Shown here: positions 13,764-27,609 of the stretch, piece by piece
Layout of the letters: each line of letters starts with the position of its first letter
Numbering within the stretch: position 1 is the stretch's first letter
Assembly: GCF_051020975.1 (NCBI RefSeq)
Contig: NW_027478158.1
Coordinates: forward strand, 17,050,001 to 17,114,000
Source of the DNA: Osmia lignaria lignaria
Lineage: Eukaryota; Arthropoda; Insecta; Hymenoptera; Megachilidae
DNA: 64,000 nt
Direction of reading: 5' to 3'
Translations under genes and position numbers: made by a program
The notes under the pieces: generated by a model
Told to the model about the DNA's origin: nothing
What the model saw: the letters and a program-made list of their open reading frames with translations, nothing else
Databases searched by the model: none

Positions 13764-16017
13764 TTGCAGATTTATCTCAAGGGAAGGGGTCTGACGGACA
13801 TATTTCGAGATATTTCTTCTTCTTGTTGTTCTTCTTCTGCACAGCTAAGCTGGAAGTGGCATTTGCGGCTCGCACTAGTGCAGAGTTATCTCAAAGAAAG
13901 GGGCCACGGTGTTTCTGAATCTCTATTATGTTGGTGCGGCTTCGGAACTTTTAAATATCTCGATATATCTCGAAAACTACGCTTCTGATCAAAAAATATC
14001 ATTGAACATAAATTGTAGGAAACATAATTCTCTACAAAAAACGTCTCCCAACATTTTGCCATAGCTCGCTTCGTTTCCGAGATATTTGCAGATTTATCTT
14101 AAGGGAAGGGGCCTGACGGACATATTTCGAGATATTTCTTCTTCTTGTTGTTCTTCTTCTGCACAGCTATGCTGGAAGTGGCATTTGCAGCTCGCAATAG
14201 TGCAGAGTTATCTCAAAGAAAGGGGCCACGGTGTTTCTGTATCTCTATTATGTTGGTGCGGCTTCGGAACTTTTAAATATCTTGATATATCTCGAGAACT
14301 ACGCATCTGATCAAAAAATATCATAGAACATAAAAAGTAGCAAACTTAATTCTCCACAAAAAAGGTCTCTTAACATTTTGCCATAGCTCGCTTCGTTTCC
14401 GAGATATTTGCAGATTTATCTCAAGGGAAGGGGCCTGACGGACATGTTTCGAGATATTTCTTCTTTTTGTTGTTCCTCTTCTGCACAGCTAAACTGGAAG
14501 TGGCATTTCCAGCTCGCAATAGTGCAGAGTTATCTCAAAGAAAGGGGCCACGGTGTTTCTGTATCTCTATTATGTTGGTGCGGCTTCGGAACTTTTAAAT
14601 ATCTCGATATATCTCGAAAACTACGCTTCTGATCAAAAAATATCATAGAACATAAATTGTAGGAAACATAATTCTCTACAAAAAACGTCTCCCAACATTT
14701 TGCCATAGCTCGCTTCGTTTCCGAGATATTTGCAGATTTATCTTAAGGGAAGGGGCCTGACGGACATATTTCGAGATATTTCTTCTTCTTGTTGTCCTTC
14801 TTCTGCACAGCTATGCTGGAAGTGGCATTTGCAGCTCGCAATAGTGCAGAGTTATCTCAAAGAAAGGGGCCACGGTGTTTCTGTATCTCTATTATGTTGG
14901 TGCGGCTTCGGAACTTTTAAATATCTTGATATATCTCGAGAACTACGCATCTGATCAAAAAATATCATAGAACATAAAAAGTAGCAAACTTAATTCTCCA
15001 CAAAAAAGGTCTCTTAACATTTTGCCATAGCTCGCTTCGTTTCCGAGATATTTGCAGATTTATCTCAAGGGAAGGGGCCTGACGGACATATTTCGAGATA
15101 TTTCTTCTTCTTGTTGTTCTTCTTCTGCACAGCGAAGCTGGGAGTGGCATTTGCAGCTCGCAATAGTGCAGAGTTATCTCAAAGAAAGGGGCCACGGTGT
15201 ATCTGTATCTCTATTATGTTGGTGCGGCTTCGGAACTTTTAAATATCTTGATATATCTCGAGAACTACGCATCTGATCAAAAAATATCATAGAAGATAAA
15301 TAGTAGGAAACTTAATTCTCTACAAAAAAGGTCTCTCAACATTTTGCCATTGCTCGCTTCGTTTCCGAGATATTTGCACATTTATCTCAAGGGAAGGGGC
15401 CTAACGGACATATTTCGAGATATTTCTTCTTCTTGTTGTTCTTCTTCTGCACAGCTAAACTGGAAGTGGCATTTCCAGCTCGCAATAGTGCAGAGTTATC
15501 TGAAAGAAAGGGGCCACGGTGTTTCTGTATCTCTATTATGTTTGTGCGGCTTCGGAACTTTTAAATATCTTGATATATCTCGAGAACTACGCTTCTGATC
15601 AAAAAATATCATAGAACATAAATTGTAGGAAACATAATTCTCTACAAAAAAGGTCTCTTAAGATTTTGCCATAGCTCGGTTCGTTTCCGAGATATTTGCA
15701 GATATATCTCAAGGGAAGGGGCCTGACGGACATATTTCGAGATATTTCTTCTTCTTGTTGTTCTTCTTCTGCACAGCTAAACTGGAAGTGGCATTTGCAG
15801 CTCGCAATAGTGCAGAGTTATCTCAAAGAAAGGGGCCACGGTGTTTCTGTATCTCTATTATGTTGGTGCGGCTTCGGAGCTTTTAAATATCTCGATATAT
15901 CTCGAAAACTACGCTTCTGATCAAAAAATATCATAGAACATAAATTGTAGGAAACATAATTCTCTACAAAAAAGGTATCTTAACATTTTGCCATAGCTCG
16001 CTTCGTTTCCGAGATAT

Positions 16018-18915
16018 ATGCAGATTTATCTCAAGGGAAGGGGCCTGACGGACATATTTCGAGATATTTCTTCTTCTTGTTGTTCTTCTTCTGCACAGCT
16101 AAGCTGGAAGTGGCATTTGCAGCTCGCAATAGTGCAGAGTTATCTCAAAGAAAGGGGCCACGGTGTTTCTGTATCTCTATTATGTTGGTGCGGCTTCGGA
16201 ACTTTTAAATATCTCGATATATCTCGAAAACTACGCTTCTGATCAAAAAATATCATAGAACATAAATTGTAGGAAACATAATTCTCTACAAAAAAGGTCT
16301 CTTAACGTTTTGCCATAGCTCGCTTCGTTTCCGAGATATTTGCAGATTTATCTCAAGGGAAGGGTCCTGACGGACATATTTCGAGATATTTCTTCTTCTT
16401 GTTGTTCTTCTTCTGCACAGCTAAACTGGAAGTGGCATTTCCAGCTCGCAATAGTGCAGAGTTATCTGAAAGAAAGGGGCCACGGTGTTTCTGTATCTCT
16501 ATTATGTTTGTGCGGCTTCGGAACTTTTAAATATCTTGATATATCTCGAGAACTACGCTTCTGATCAAAAAATATCATAGAACATAAATTGTAGGAAACA
16601 TAATTCTCTACAAAAAAGGTCTCTTAAGATTTTGCCATAGCTCGTTTGGTTTCCGAGATATTTGCAGATATATCTCAAGGGAAGGGGCCTGACGGACATA
16701 TTTCGAGATATTTCTTCTTCTTGTTGTTCTTCTTCTGCACAGCTAAACTGGAAGTGGCATTTCCAGCTCGCAATAGTGCAGAGTTATCTCAAAGAAAGGG
16801 GCCACGGTGTTTCTGTATCTCTATTATGTTGGTGCGGCTTCGGAACTTTTAAATATCTTGATATATCTCGAGAACTACGCATCTGATCAAAAAATATCAT
16901 AGAACATAAAAAGTAGGAAACTTAATTCTCTACAAAAAAGGTCTCTTAACATTTTGCCATAGCTCGCTTCGTTTCCGAGATATGTACAGATTTATCTCAA
17001 GGGAAGGGGCCTGACGGACATATTTCGAGATATTTCTTCTTCTTGTTGTTCTTCTTCTGCACAGCTAAGCTGGAAGTGGCATTTGCAGCTCGCAATAGTG
17101 CAGAGTTATCTCAAAGAAAGGGGCCACGGTGTTTCTGTATCTCTATTATGTTGGTGCGGCTTCGGAGCTTTTAAATATCTCGATATATCTCGAAAACTAC
17201 GCTTCTGATCAAAAAATATCATAGAACATAAATTGTAGGAAACATAATTCTCTACAAAAAAGGTATCTTAACATTTTGCCATAGCTCGCTTCGTTTCCGA
17301 GATATATGCAGATTTATCTCAAGGGAAGGGGCCTGACGGACATATTTCGAGATATTTCTTCTTCTTGTTGTTCTTCTTCTGCACAGCTAAGCTGGAAGTG
17401 GCATTTGCAGCTCGCAATAGTGCAGAGTTATCCCAAACAAAGGGGCCACGGTGTTTCTGTATCTCTATTATGTTGGTGCGGCTTCGGAACTTTTAAATAT
17501 CTCGATATATCTCGAAAACTACGCTTCTGATCAAAAAATATCATAGAACATAAATTGTAGGAAACATAATTCTCTACAAAAAAGGTCTCTTAACGTTTTG
17601 CCATAGCTCGCTTCGTTTCCGAGATATTTGCAGATTTATCTCAAGGGAAGGGTCCTGACGGACATATTTCGAGATATTTCTTCTTCTTGTTGTTCTTCTT
17701 CTGCACAGCTAAGCTGGAAGTGGCATTTGCAGCTCGCAATAGTGCAGAGTTATCTCAAAGAAAGGGGCCAAGGTGTTTCTGTATCTCTATTATGTTGGTG
17801 CGGCTTCGGAGCTTTTAAATATCTCGATATATCTCGAAAACTACGCTTCTGATCAAAAAATATCATAGAACATAAATTGTAGCAAACATAATTCTCTACA
17901 AAAAAGGTATCTTAACATTTTGCCATAGCTCTCTTCGTTTCCGAGATATATGCAGATTTATCTCAAGGGAAGGGGCCTGACGGACATATTTCGAGATATT
18001 TCTTCTTCTTGTTGTTCTTCTTCTGCACAGCTAAGCTGGAAGTGGCATTTGCAGCTCGCAATAGTGCAGAGTTATCTCAAAGAAAGGGGCCACGGTGTTT
18101 CTGTATCTCTATTATGTTGGTGCGGCTTCGGAACTTTTAAATATCTCGATATATCTCGAAAACTACGCTTCTGATCAAAAAATATCATAGAACATAAATT
18201 GTAGGAAACATAATTCTCTACAAAAAAGGTCTCTTAACGTTTTGCCATAGCTCGCTTCGTTTCCGAGATATTTGCAGATTTATCTCAAGGGAAGGGTCCT
18301 GACGGACATATTTCGAGATATTTATTCTTCTTGTTGTTCTTCTTCTGCACAGCTAAGCTGGAAGTGGCATTTGCAGCTCGCAATAGTGCAAAGTTATCTC
18401 AAAGAATGGAGCCACGGTGTTTCTGTATCTCTATTATGTTGGTGCGGCTTCGGAACTTTTAAATATCTTGATATATCTCGAGAACTACGCTTCTGATCAA
18501 AAAATATCATAGAACATAAATTGTAGGAAACATAATTCTCTACAAAAAAGGTATCTTAACATTTTGCCATAGCTCGCTTCGTTTCCGAGATATATGCAGA
18601 TTTATCTCAAGGGAAGGGGCCTGACGGACATATTTCGAGATATTTCTTCTTCTTGTTGTTCTTCTTCTGCACAGCTAAGCTGGAAGTGGCATTTGCAGCT
18701 CGCAATAGTGCAGAGTTATCCCAAACAAAGGGGCCACGGTGTTTCTGTATCTCTATTATGTTGGTGCGGCTTCGGAACTTCTAAATATCTTGATATATCT
18801 CGAAAACCACGCTTCTGATCAAAAAATATCATAGAACATAAATTGTAGGAAACATAATTCTCTACAAAAAAGGTCTCTTAACATTTTGCCATAGCTCGCT
18901 TCGTTTCCGAGATAT
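16018..18915. repeat. Partially repeated four-monomer block (1288-bp offset)
   Basis: Units at 17306 and 18594 share the rare variant GTTATCCCAAACAAAGG and are four monomers (1288 bp) apart. Units at 16340, 17628 and 18272 share AAGGGTCCTGACGG instead of AAGGGGCCTGACGG. A preceding tail with AAAAAAGGTATCTTAAC recurs before 16018, 17306, 17950 and 18594. The repeat is imperfect, with alternation of two- and four-unit spacing, so I read it as an older or partly converted higher-order block. Confidence 0.6.
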
Positions 18916-20203
18916 TTGCAGATATATCTCAAGGGAAGGGACCTGACGGACATATTTCGAGATATTTCTTCTTCTTGTTGTTCTTCCTCTGCACAGCTAA
19001 GCTGGAAGTGGCATTTGCAGCTCGCAATAGTGCAGAGTTATCTCAAAGAAAGGGGCCACGGTGTTTCTGTATCTCTATTATGTTGGTGCGGCTTCGGAAC
19101 TTTTAAATATCTTGATATACCTCGAGAACTACGCTTCTGATCAAAAAATTTCATAGAACATAAATTGTAGGAACCATAATTCTCTACAAAAGAGGTCTCT
19201 TAACATTTTGCCATAGCTCGCTTCGTTTCCGAGATATTTGCAGATTTATCTCAAGGGAAGGGGCCTGACGGACATTTTTCGAGATATTTCTTCTTCTTGT
19301 TGTTCTTCTTCTGCACAGCTAAGCTGGAAGTGGCATTTGCAGCTCGCAATAGTGCAGAGTTATCTCAAAGAAAGGGGCCACGGTGTTTCTGTACCTCTAT
19401 TATGTTGGTGCGGCTTCGGAACTTTTAAATATCTCGATATATCTCGAGAACTACGCATCTGATCAAAAAATATCATAGAACATAAAAAGTAGGAAACTTA
19501 ATTCTCTACAAATAAGGTCTCTTAACATTTTGCCATAGCTCGCTTCGTTTCCGAGATATTTGCAGATTTATCTGAAGGGAAGGGGCCTAACGGACATATT
19601 TCGAGATATTTCTTCTTCTTGTTGTTCTTCTTCTGCACAGCTAAACTGGAAGTGGCATTTCCAGCTCGCAATAGTGCAGAGTTATCTCAAAGAAAGGGGC
19701 CACGGTGTTTCTGTATCTCTATTATGTTGGTGCGGCTTCGGAACTTTTAAATATCTTGATATATCACGAGAACTACGCATCTGATCAAAAAATATTATAG
19801 AACATAAAAAGTAGGAAACTTAATTCTCAACAAATAAAGTCTCTCAACATTTTGCCATAGCTCGCTTCGTTTCCGAGATATTTGCAGGTTTATCTCAAGG
19901 GAAGGGGCCTAACGGACATATTTCGAGATATTTCTTCTTCTTGTTGTTCTTCTTCTGCACAGGTAAGCTGGAAGTGGCATTTGCGGCTCGCACTAGTGCA
20001 GAGTTATCTCAAAGAAAGGGGCCACGGTGTTTCTGTATCTCTATTATGTTGGTGCGGCTTCGGAACTTTTAAATATCTCGATATATCTCGAAAACTACGC
20101 TTCTGATCAAAAAATATCATAGAACATAAATTGTAGGAAACATAATTCTCTACAAAAAAGGTCTCTTAGCATTTTGCCATAGCTCGCTTCGTTTCCGAGA
20201 TAT

Positions 20204-22135
20204 TTGCAGATTTATCTGAAGGGAAAGGGCCTGACGGACATATTTCGAGATATTTCTTCTTCTTGTTGTTCTTCTTCTGCACAGCTAAGCTGGAAGTGGC
20301 ATTTGCAGCTCGCAATAGTGCAGAGTTATCTCAAAGAAAGGGGCCACTGTGTTTCTGTATCTCTATTATGTTGGTGCGGCTTCGGAACTTTTAAATATCT
20401 TGATATATCTCGAGAACTGCGCATCTGATCAAAAAATATCATAGAACATAAAAAGTAGGAAACTTAATTCTCTACAAAAAAGGTCTCTTAACATTTTGCC
20501 ATAGCTCGCTTCGTTTCCGAGATATTTGCAGATTTATCTGAAGGGAAGGGGCCTAACGGACATATTTCGAGATATTTCTTCTTCTTGTTGTTCTTCTTCT
20601 GCACAGCTAAACTGGAAGTGGCATTTCCAGCTCGCAATAGTGCAGAGTTATCTCAAAGAAAGGGGCCACGGTGTTTCTGTATCTCTATTATGTTGGTGCG
20701 GCTTCGGAACTTTTAAATATCTTGATATATCTCGAGAACTACGCATCTGATCAAAAAATATTATAGAACATAAAAAGTAGGAAACTTAATTCTCAACAAA
20801 TAAAGTCTCTCAACATTTTGCCATATCTCGCTTCGTTTCCGAGATATTTGCAGGTTTATCTCAAGGGAAGGGGCCTAACGGACATATTTCGAGATATTTC
20901 TTCTTCTTGTTGTTCTTCTTCTGCACAGCTAAACTGGAAGTGGCTATTCCAGCTCGCAATAGTGCAGAGTTATCTCAAAGAAAGGGGCCACGATGTTTCT
21001 GTATCTCTATTATGTTGGTGCGGCTTCGGAACTTTTAAATATCTTGATATATCTCGAGAACTACGCATCTGATCAAAAAATATTATAGAACATAAAAAGT
21101 AGGAAACATAATTCTCTACAAAAAAGGTCTCTTAGCATTTTGCCATAGCTCGCTTCGTTTCCGAGATATTTGCAGATTTATCTGAAGGGAAAGGGCCTGA
21201 CGGACATATTTCGAGATATTTCTTCTTCTTGTTGTTCTTCTTCTGCACAGCTAAGCTGGAAGTGGCATTTGCAGCTCGCAATAGTGCAGAGTTATCTCAA
21301 AGAAAGGGGCCACTGTGTTTCTGTATCTCTATTATGTTGGTGCGGCTTCGGAACTTTTAAATATCTTGATATATCTCGAGAACTGCGCATCTGATCAAAA
21401 AATATCATAGAACATAAAAAGTAGGAAACTTAATTCTCTACAAAAAAGGTCTCTTAACATTTTGCCATAGCTCGCTTCGTTTCCGAGATATTTGCAGATT
21501 TATCTGAAGGGAAGGGGCCTAACGGACATATTTCGAGATATTTCTTCTTCTTGTTGTTCTTCTTCTGCACAGCTAAACTGGAAGTGGCATTTCCAGCTCG
21601 CAATAGTGCAGAGTTATCTCAAAGAAAGGGGCCACGGTGTTTCTGTATCTCTATTATGTTGGTGCGGCTTCGGAACTTTTAAATATCTTGATATATCTCG
21701 AGAACTACGCATCTGATCAAAAAATATTATAGAACATAAAAAGTAGGAAACTTAATTCTCAACAAATAAAGTCTCTCAACATTTTGCCATATCTCGCTTC
21801 GTTTCCGAGATATTTGCAGGTTTATCTCAAGGGAAGGGGCCTAACGGACATATTTCGAGATATTTCTTCTTCTTGTTGTTCTTCTTCTGCACAGCTAAAC
21901 TGGAAGTGGCTATTCCAGCTCGCAATAGTGCAGAGTTATCTCAAAGAAAGGGGCCACGATGTTTCTGTATCTCTATTATGTTGGTGCGGCTTCGGAACTT
22001 TTAAATATCTTGATATATCTCGAGAACAACGCATCTGATCAAAAAATATTATAGAACATAAAAAGTAGGAAACTTAATTCTCTACAAAAAAGGTCTCTTA
22101 ACATTTTGCCATAGCTCGCTTCGTTTCCGAGATAT
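20204..22135. repeat. Three-monomer higher-order repeat, two copies (966 bp)
   Basis: Units at 20204, 20526 and 20848 correspond in order to units at 21170, 21492 and 21814. Shared private changes include GGGGCCACTGTGTTTC and GAACTGCGCATC in the first unit, TTATCTGAAGGGAAGGGG in the second, and TTTTGCCATATCTCG, AAGTGGCTATTCC and CCACGATGTTTC in the third. Followed by two further units (22136, 22458) that both carry TGCAGCGTCATCTC, a local monomer duplication. Confidence 0.9.
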
Positions 22136-23745
22136 TTGCAGATTTATCTCAAGGGAAGGGGCCTGACGGACATATTTCGAGATATTTCCTCTTCTTGTTG
22201 TTCTTCTTCTGCACAGCTAAGCTGGAAGTGGCATTTGCGGCTCGCACTAGTGCAGCGTCATCTCAAAGAAAGGGGCCACGGTGTTTCTGTATCTCTATTA
22301 TGTTGGTGCGGCTTCGGAACTTTTAAATATCTTGATATATCTCGAGAACTACGCATCTGATCAAAAAATATCATAGAACATAAAAAGTAGGAAACTTAAT
22401 TCTCTACAAAAAAGGTCTCTTAACATTTTGCCATAGCTCGCTTCCTTTCCGAGATATTTGCAGATTTATCTCAAGGGAAGGGGCCTGACGGACATATTTC
22501 GTGATATTTCTTCTTCTTGTTGTTCTTCTTCTGCACAGCTAAGCTGGAAGTGGCATTTGCGGCTCGCACTAGTGCAGCGTCATCTCAAAGAAAGGGGCCA
22601 CGGTGTTTCTGTATCTCTATTATGTTGGTGCGGCTTCGGAACTTTTAAATATCTTGATATATCTCGAGAACTACGCATCTGATCAAAAAATATCATAGAA
22701 CATAAAAAGTAGGAAACTTAATTCTCTACAAAAAAGGTCTCTTAACATTTTGCCATAGCTCGCTTCCTTTCCGAGATATTTGCAGATTTATCTCAAGGGA
22801 AGGGGCCTGACGGACATATTTCGAGATATTTCTTCTTCTTGTTGTTCTTCTTCTGCACAGCTAAGCTGGAAGTGGCATTTGCGGCTCGCACTAGTGCAGA
22901 GTTATCTCAAAGAAAGGGGCCACGGTGTTTCTGTATCTCTATTATGTTGGTGCGGCTTCGGAACTTTTAAATATCTCGATATATCTCGAAAACTACGCTT
23001 CTGATCAAAAAATATCATAGAACATAAATTGTAGGAAACATAATTCTCTACAAGAAAGGTCTCTTAACATTTTGCCATAGCTCGCTTCGTTTCCGAGATA
23101 TTTGCAGATATATCTCAAGGGAAGGGGCCTGACGGACATATTTCGAGATATTTCTTCTTCTTGTTGTTGTTCTTCTGCACAGCTAAACTGGAAGTGGCAT
23201 TTCCAGCTCGCAATCGTGCAGAGTTATCTCAAAGAAAGGGGCCACGGTGTTTCTGTATCTCTATTATGTTGGTGCGGCTTCGGAACTTTTAAATATCTTG
23301 ATATATCTCGAGAACTACGCATCTGATCAAAAAATATCATAGAACATAAAAAGTAGGAAACTTAATTCTCTACAAAAAAGGTCTCTTAACATTTTGCCAT
23401 AGCTCGCTTCGTTTCCGAGATATTTGCAGATATATCTCAAGGGAAGGGGCCTGACGGACATATTTCGAAATATTTCTTCTTCTTGTTGTTCTTCTTCTGC
23501 ACAGCTTAGCTGGAAGTGGCATTTGCAGCTCGCAATAGTGCAGAGTTATCTCAAAGAAAGGGGCCACGGTGTTTCTCTATCTCTATTATGTTGGTGCGGC
23601 TTCGGAACTTTTAAATATCTTGATATATCTCGAGAACTACGCATCTGATCAAAAAATATCATAGAACATAAATTGTAGCAAACATAATTCTCTACAAAAA
23701 AGGTCTCTTAACATTTTGCCATAGCTCGCTTCGTTTCCGAGATAT

Positions 23746-26700
23746 TTGCAGATTTTTCTCAAGGGAAGGGTCCTGATGGACATATTTCGAGATATTTCTT
23801 CTTCTTGTTGTTCTTCTTCTGCACAGCTAAACTGGAAGTGGCATTTCCAGCTCGCAATCGTGCAGAGTTATCTCAAAGAAAGGGGCCACGGTGTTTCTGT
23901 ATCTCTATTATGTTGGTGCGGCTTCGGAACTTTTAAATATCCTGATATATCTCGAGAACTACGCATCTGATCAAAAAATATCATAGAACATAAAAAGTAG
24001 GAAACTTAATTCTCTACAAAAAAGGTCTCTTAACATTTTGCCATAGCTCGCTTCGTTTCCGAGATATTTGCAGATTTATCTCAAGGGAAGGGGCCTGACG
24101 GACATATTTCGAGATATTTCTTCTTCTTGTTGTTCTTCTTCTGCACAGCTAAGCTGGAAGTGGCATTTGCGGCTCGCGCTAGTGCAGCGTTATCTCAAAG
24201 AAGGGGGCCACGGTGTTTCTGTATCTCTATTATGTTGGTGCGGCTTCGGAACTTTTAAATATCTTGATATATCTCGAGAACTACGCATCTGATCAAAAAA
24301 TATCATAGAACATAAAAAGTAGGAAACTTAATTCCCTACAAAAAAGGTCTCTTAACATTTTGCCATAGCTTTCTTCGTTTCCGAGATATTTGCAGATTTA
24401 TCTCAAGGGAACGGGCCTGACGGACATATTTCGAGATATTTCTTCTTCTTGTTGTTCTTCTTCTGCACAGCTAAGCTGGAAGTGGCATTTGCGGCTCGCA
24501 CTAGTGCAGAGTTATCTCAAAGAAAGGGGCCACGGTGTTTCTGTATCTCTATTATGTTGGTGCGGCTTCGGAACTTTTAAATATCTCGATATATCTCGAA
24601 AACTACCCTTGTGATCAAAAAATATCATACAACATAAATTGTAGGAAACATAATTCTCTACAAAAAAGGTCTCTTAACATTTTGCCATAGCTCGCTTCGT
24701 TTCCGAGATATTTGCAGATATATCTCAAGGGAAGGGGCCTGACGGACATATTTCGAGATATTTCTTCTTCTTGTTGTACTTCTTCTGCACAGCTAAGCTG
24801 GAAGTGGCATTTACAGCTCGCAATAGTGCAAAGTTATCTCAAAGAAAGGGGCCACGGTGTTTCTGTATCTCTATTATGTTGGTGCGGCTTCGGAACTTTT
24901 AAATATCTTGATATATCTCGAGAACTACGCATCTGATCAAAAAATATCATAGAACATAAAAAGTAGGAAACTTAATTCTCTACAAAAAAGGTCTCTTAAC
25001 ATTTTGCGATAGCTCGCTTCGTTTCCGAGATATTTGCAGATTTATCTCAAGGGAAGGGGCCTGACGGACATATTTCGAGATCTTTCTTCTTCTTGTTGTT
25101 CTTCTTCTGCACAGCTAAGCTGGAAGTGGCATTTGCGGCTCGCACTAGTGCAGAGTTATCTCAAAGAAAGGGGCCACGGTGTTTCTGTATCTCTATTATG
25201 TTGGTGCGGCTTCGGAACTTTTAAATATCTTGATATATCTCGAGAACTACGCATCTGATCAAAAAATATCATAGAACATAAAAAGTAGGAAACTTAATTC
25301 TCTACAAAAAAGGTCTCTTAACATTTTGCCATAGCTCGCTTCGTTTCCGAGATATTTGCAGATTTATCTCAAGGGAAGGGGCCTGACGGACATATTTCGA
25401 GATATTTCTTCTTCTTGTTGTTCTTCTTCTGCACAGCTAAGCTGGAAGTGGCATTTGCGGCTCGCACTAGTGCAGAGTTATCTCAAAGAAAGGGGCCACG
25501 GTGTTTCTGTATCTCTATTATGTTGGTGCGGCTTCGGAACTTTTAAATATCTTGATATATCTCGAGAACTACGCATCTGATCAAAAAATATCATAGAACA
25601 TAAATTGTAGCAAACATAATTCTCTACAAAAAAGGTCTCTTAACATTTTGCCATAGCTCGCTTCGTTTCCGAGATATTTGCAGATTGTTCTCAAGGGAAG
25701 GGTCCTGATGGACATATTTCGAGATATTTCTTCTTCTTGTTGTTCTTCTTCTGCACAGCTAAACTGGAAGTGGCATTTCCAGCTCGCAATCGTGCAGAGT
25801 TATCTCAAAGAAAGGGGCCACGGTGTTTCTGTATCTCTATTATGTTGGTGCGGCTTCGGAACTTTTAAATATCCTGATATATCTCGAGAACTACGCATCT
25901 GATCAAAAAATATCATAGAACATAAAAAGTAGGAAACTTAATTCTCTACAAAAAAGGTCTCTTAACATTTTGCCATAGCTCGCTTCGTTTCCGAGATATT
26001 TGCAGATTTATCTCAAGGGAAGGGGCCTGACGGACATATTTCGAGATATTTCTTCTTCTTGTTGTTCTTCTTCTGCACAGCTAAGCTGGAAGTGGCATTT
26101 GCGGCTCGCGCTAGTGCAGCGTTATCTCAAAGAAGGGGGCCACGGTGTTTCTGTATCTCTATTATGTTGGTGCGGCTTCGGAACTTTTAAATATCTTGAT
26201 ATATCTCGAGAACTACGCATCTGATCAAAAAATATCATAGAACATAAAAAGTAGGAAACTTAATTCCCTACAAAAAAGGTCTCTTAACATTTTGCCATAG
26301 CTCTCTTCGTTTCCGAGATATTTGCAGATTTATCTCAAGGGAACGGGCCTGACGGACATATTTCGAGATATTTCTTCTTCTTGTTGTTCTTCTTCTGCAC
26401 AGCTAAGCTGGAAGTGGCATTTGCGGCTCGCACTAGTGCAGAGTTATCTCAAAGAAAGGGGCCACGGTGTTTCTGTATCTCTATTATGTTGGTGCGGCTT
26501 CGGAACTTTTAAATATCTCGATATATCTCGAAAACTACCCTTGTGATCAAAAAATATCATACAACATAAATTGTAGGAAACATAATTCTCTACAAAAAAG
26601 GTCTCTTAACATTTTGCCATAGCTCGCTTCGTTTCCGAGATATTTGCAGATATATCTCAAGGGAAGGGGCCTGACGGACATATTTCGAGATATTTCTTCT

Positions 26701-27609
26701 TCTTGTTGTACTTCTTCTGCACAGCTAAGCTGGAAGTGGCATTTACAGCTCGCAATAGTGCAAAGTTATCTCAAAGAAAGGGGCCACGGTGTTTCTGTAT
26801 CTCTATTATGTTGGTGCGGCTTCGGAACTTTTAAATATCTTGATATATCTCGAGAACTACGCATCTGATCAAAAAATATCATAGAACATAAAAAGTAGGA
26901 AACTTAATTCTCTACAAAAAAGGTCTCTTAACATTTTGCCATAGCTCGCTTCGTTTCCGAGATATTTGCAGATTTATCTCAAGGGAAGGGGCCTGACGGA
27001 CATATTTCGAGATCTTTCTTCTTCTTGTTGTTCTTCTTCTGCACAGCTAAGCTGGAAGTGGCATTTGCGGCTCGCACTAGTGCAGAGTTATCTCAAAGAA
27101 AGGGGCCACGGTGTTTCTGTATCTCTATTATGTTGGTGCGGCTTCGGAACTTTTAAATATCTTGATATATCTCGAGAACTACGCATCTGATCAAAAAATA
27201 TCATAGAACATAAAAAGTAGGAAACTTAATTCTCTACAAAAAAGGTCTCTTAACATTTTGCCATAGCTCGCTTCGTTTCCGAGATATTTGCAGATTTATC
27301 TCAAGGGAAGGGGCCTGACGGACATATTTCGAGATATTTCTTCTTCTTGTTGTTCTTCTTCTGCACAGCTAAGCTGGAAGTGGCATTTGCGGCTCGCACT
27401 AGTGCAGAGTTATCTCAAAGAAAGGGGCCACGGTGTTTCTGTATCTCTATTATGTTGGTGCGGCTTCGGAACTTTTAAATATCTTGATATATCTCGAGAA
27501 CTACGCATCTGATCAAAAAATATCATAGAACATAAAAAGTAGGAAACTTAATTCTCTACAAAAAAGGTCTGTTAACATTTTGCCATAGCTCGCTTCGTTT
27601 CCGAGATAT
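23746..27609. repeat. Six-monomer higher-order repeat, two copies (1932 bp)
   Basis: The six units from 23746 match the six from 25678 in order. Diagnostic shared variants are AAGGGTCCTGATGGAC with AATATCCTGATATATC (first unit), CGCTAGTGCAGCGTTATC with AAGAAGGGGGCC (second), AAGGGAACGGGCC with AACTACCCTTGTGATC (third), TTGTTGTACTTC with GCATTTACAGC (fourth) and CGAGATCTTTC (fifth). Only a few substitutions separate the copies, for example AGATTTTTCTC versus AGATTGTTCTC in the first unit, so the duplication is young compared with divergence among neighbouring monomers. Confidence 0.93.

Noticed and set aside
2118..15195. Minus-strand frames of 65-76 codons in several monomers (and 61-111 codon ones near 33-34 kb)
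   Set aside because: They appear only in units with particular substitutions, have no start context or known family, and mirror the satellite sequence.
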